The notes under the pieces: generated by a model
Seen by the model: only the letters and a program-made list of their open reading frames with translations
Database searches by the model: none
Told to the model about the DNA's origin: nothing
Part shown: piece after piece, positions 63,882 through 64,000 of the stretch
How the letters are laid out: each line of letters starts with the position of its first letter
How positions within the stretch are numbered: the stretch's first letter is position 1
Source of the DNA: Candidatus Omnitrophota bacterium
GTDB lineage: Bacteria > Omnitrophota > Gorgyraeia > Zapsychrales > Zapsychraceae
Direction of reading: 5' to 3'
NCBI GenBank assembly: GCA_020632495.1
Contig: JACKFL010000006.1
Span: 1,240,001-1,304,000, forward strand
DNA: 64,000 nt
Program-made: the position numbers and the translations under genes

Positions 63882-64000
63882 CACTCGATCAAATCAAGCG
63901 CATCATCGAAGAACATGTGCCGGACTCCCAGGCCATTGTCTTGGACCCGTACAATGACGGCGAACATCTGCAAGCGCTGGTCATATCACCGGAGTTTGAA
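63878..64000 (+). CDS. BolA family protein, N-terminal part, cut by window end
   Basis: From the ATG at 63878 the 41 visible residues (MTLDQIKRIIEEHVPDSQAI, then DPYNDGEHLQALVISPEFE) match the start of BolA/IbaG-type proteins: the first helix, then the beta strand with D-G-x-H-x. It overlaps the glutaredoxin gene by 4 nt (ATGA), a classic Grx-BolA pairing. Confidence 0.85.
   Translation, partial: MTLDQIKRIIEEHVPDSQAIVLDPYNDGEHLQALVISPEFE

Noticed and set aside
1..64000. Insertion sequences, prophage, CRISPR arrays, tRNA or rRNA genes
   Set aside because: I saw no transposase, integrase, phage structural gene, short regular repeat array, tRNA cloverleaf or rRNA-like stretch.

Overview
The window is a bacterial chromosome segment with no ribosomal, tRNA, phage or transposon genes. 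The organism is a Gram-negative (diderm) bacterium: it has a complete type II secretion (T2SS) operon, many signal peptides and a Spy/CpxP-like periplasmic protein. Pyruvate:ferredoxin oxidoreductase and [NiFe]-hydrogenase maturation genes point to an anaerobic or fermentative, hydrogen-metabolising lifestyle. Helix-turn-helix/receiver fusions, HTTM-type membrane proteins, giant Ig-like proteins and a PilM/PilN-like GspL would fit an uncultured lineage such as Omnitrophota or a deltaproteobacterial-type group. That assignment is inference only.

Layout. (1) 1-10.8 kb, minus strand: one compact operon with a strong promoter at about 10.8 kb reads small membrane protein - hypF - hypC - hypD - hypE - acetyl-CoA hydrolase/transferase fused to a GNAT acetyltransferase - HDAC-type deacetylase - nifJ (C-terminus beyond the window edge). 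(2) 10.85-12.3 kb: two small overlapping envelope genes and a stand-alone receiver protein. (3) 12.4-18.4 kb: a giant secreted protein of about 1,980 residues with cohesin-like and tandem Ig-like domains and a C39-peptidase-like domain that seems to have lost its catalytic Cys and His. Its start is either AUU or disrupted by a one-base shift. (4) 18.6-29.9 kb: the T2SS operon gspE-F-G-H-I-J-K-L-M-C-D, with a separate regulatory region before gspD carrying four TGTCC boxes at an exact 10-bp period. (5) 30-39 kb: carbon storage and gluconeogenesis (PEP carboxykinase, GH65 disaccharide phosphorylase, glycogen phosphorylase), a HTH-receiver regulator and two unknown secreted proteins. (6) 39-49.6 kb: envelope genes, including a DUF3857/transglutaminase-like protein lacking its Cys, a Cys-rich Spy-like protein, an SGNH hydrolase, an HTTM-like membrane protein, an M42 aminopeptidase, a six-PKD-domain protein and an orphan pseudopilin. 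(7) 49.6-54.1 kb: a DUF1223 protein, an acidic unknown, mtaB, a DUF423 protein and a TrpD-like protein.

From 54.2 kb most genes lie on the plus strand: a small membrane protein, dus, a mycothione/glutathione-reductase-like flavoprotein, an ABC-2 exporter pair, a dicarboxylate/glutamate symporter, then gshA - gshB - glutaredoxin - bolA (cut by the window end). Two minus-strand genes interrupt this: a vitamin-K-dependent gamma-carboxylase homologue and an overlapping second bolA.

Working together: region 1 couples pyruvate oxidation, acetyl-CoA/acetate exchange and hydrogenase maturation with a possible acetylation/deacetylation switch. Regions 3-4 look like a secretion machine and a candidate large substrate. 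The last 10 kb looks like a glutathione/iron-sulphur redox module.
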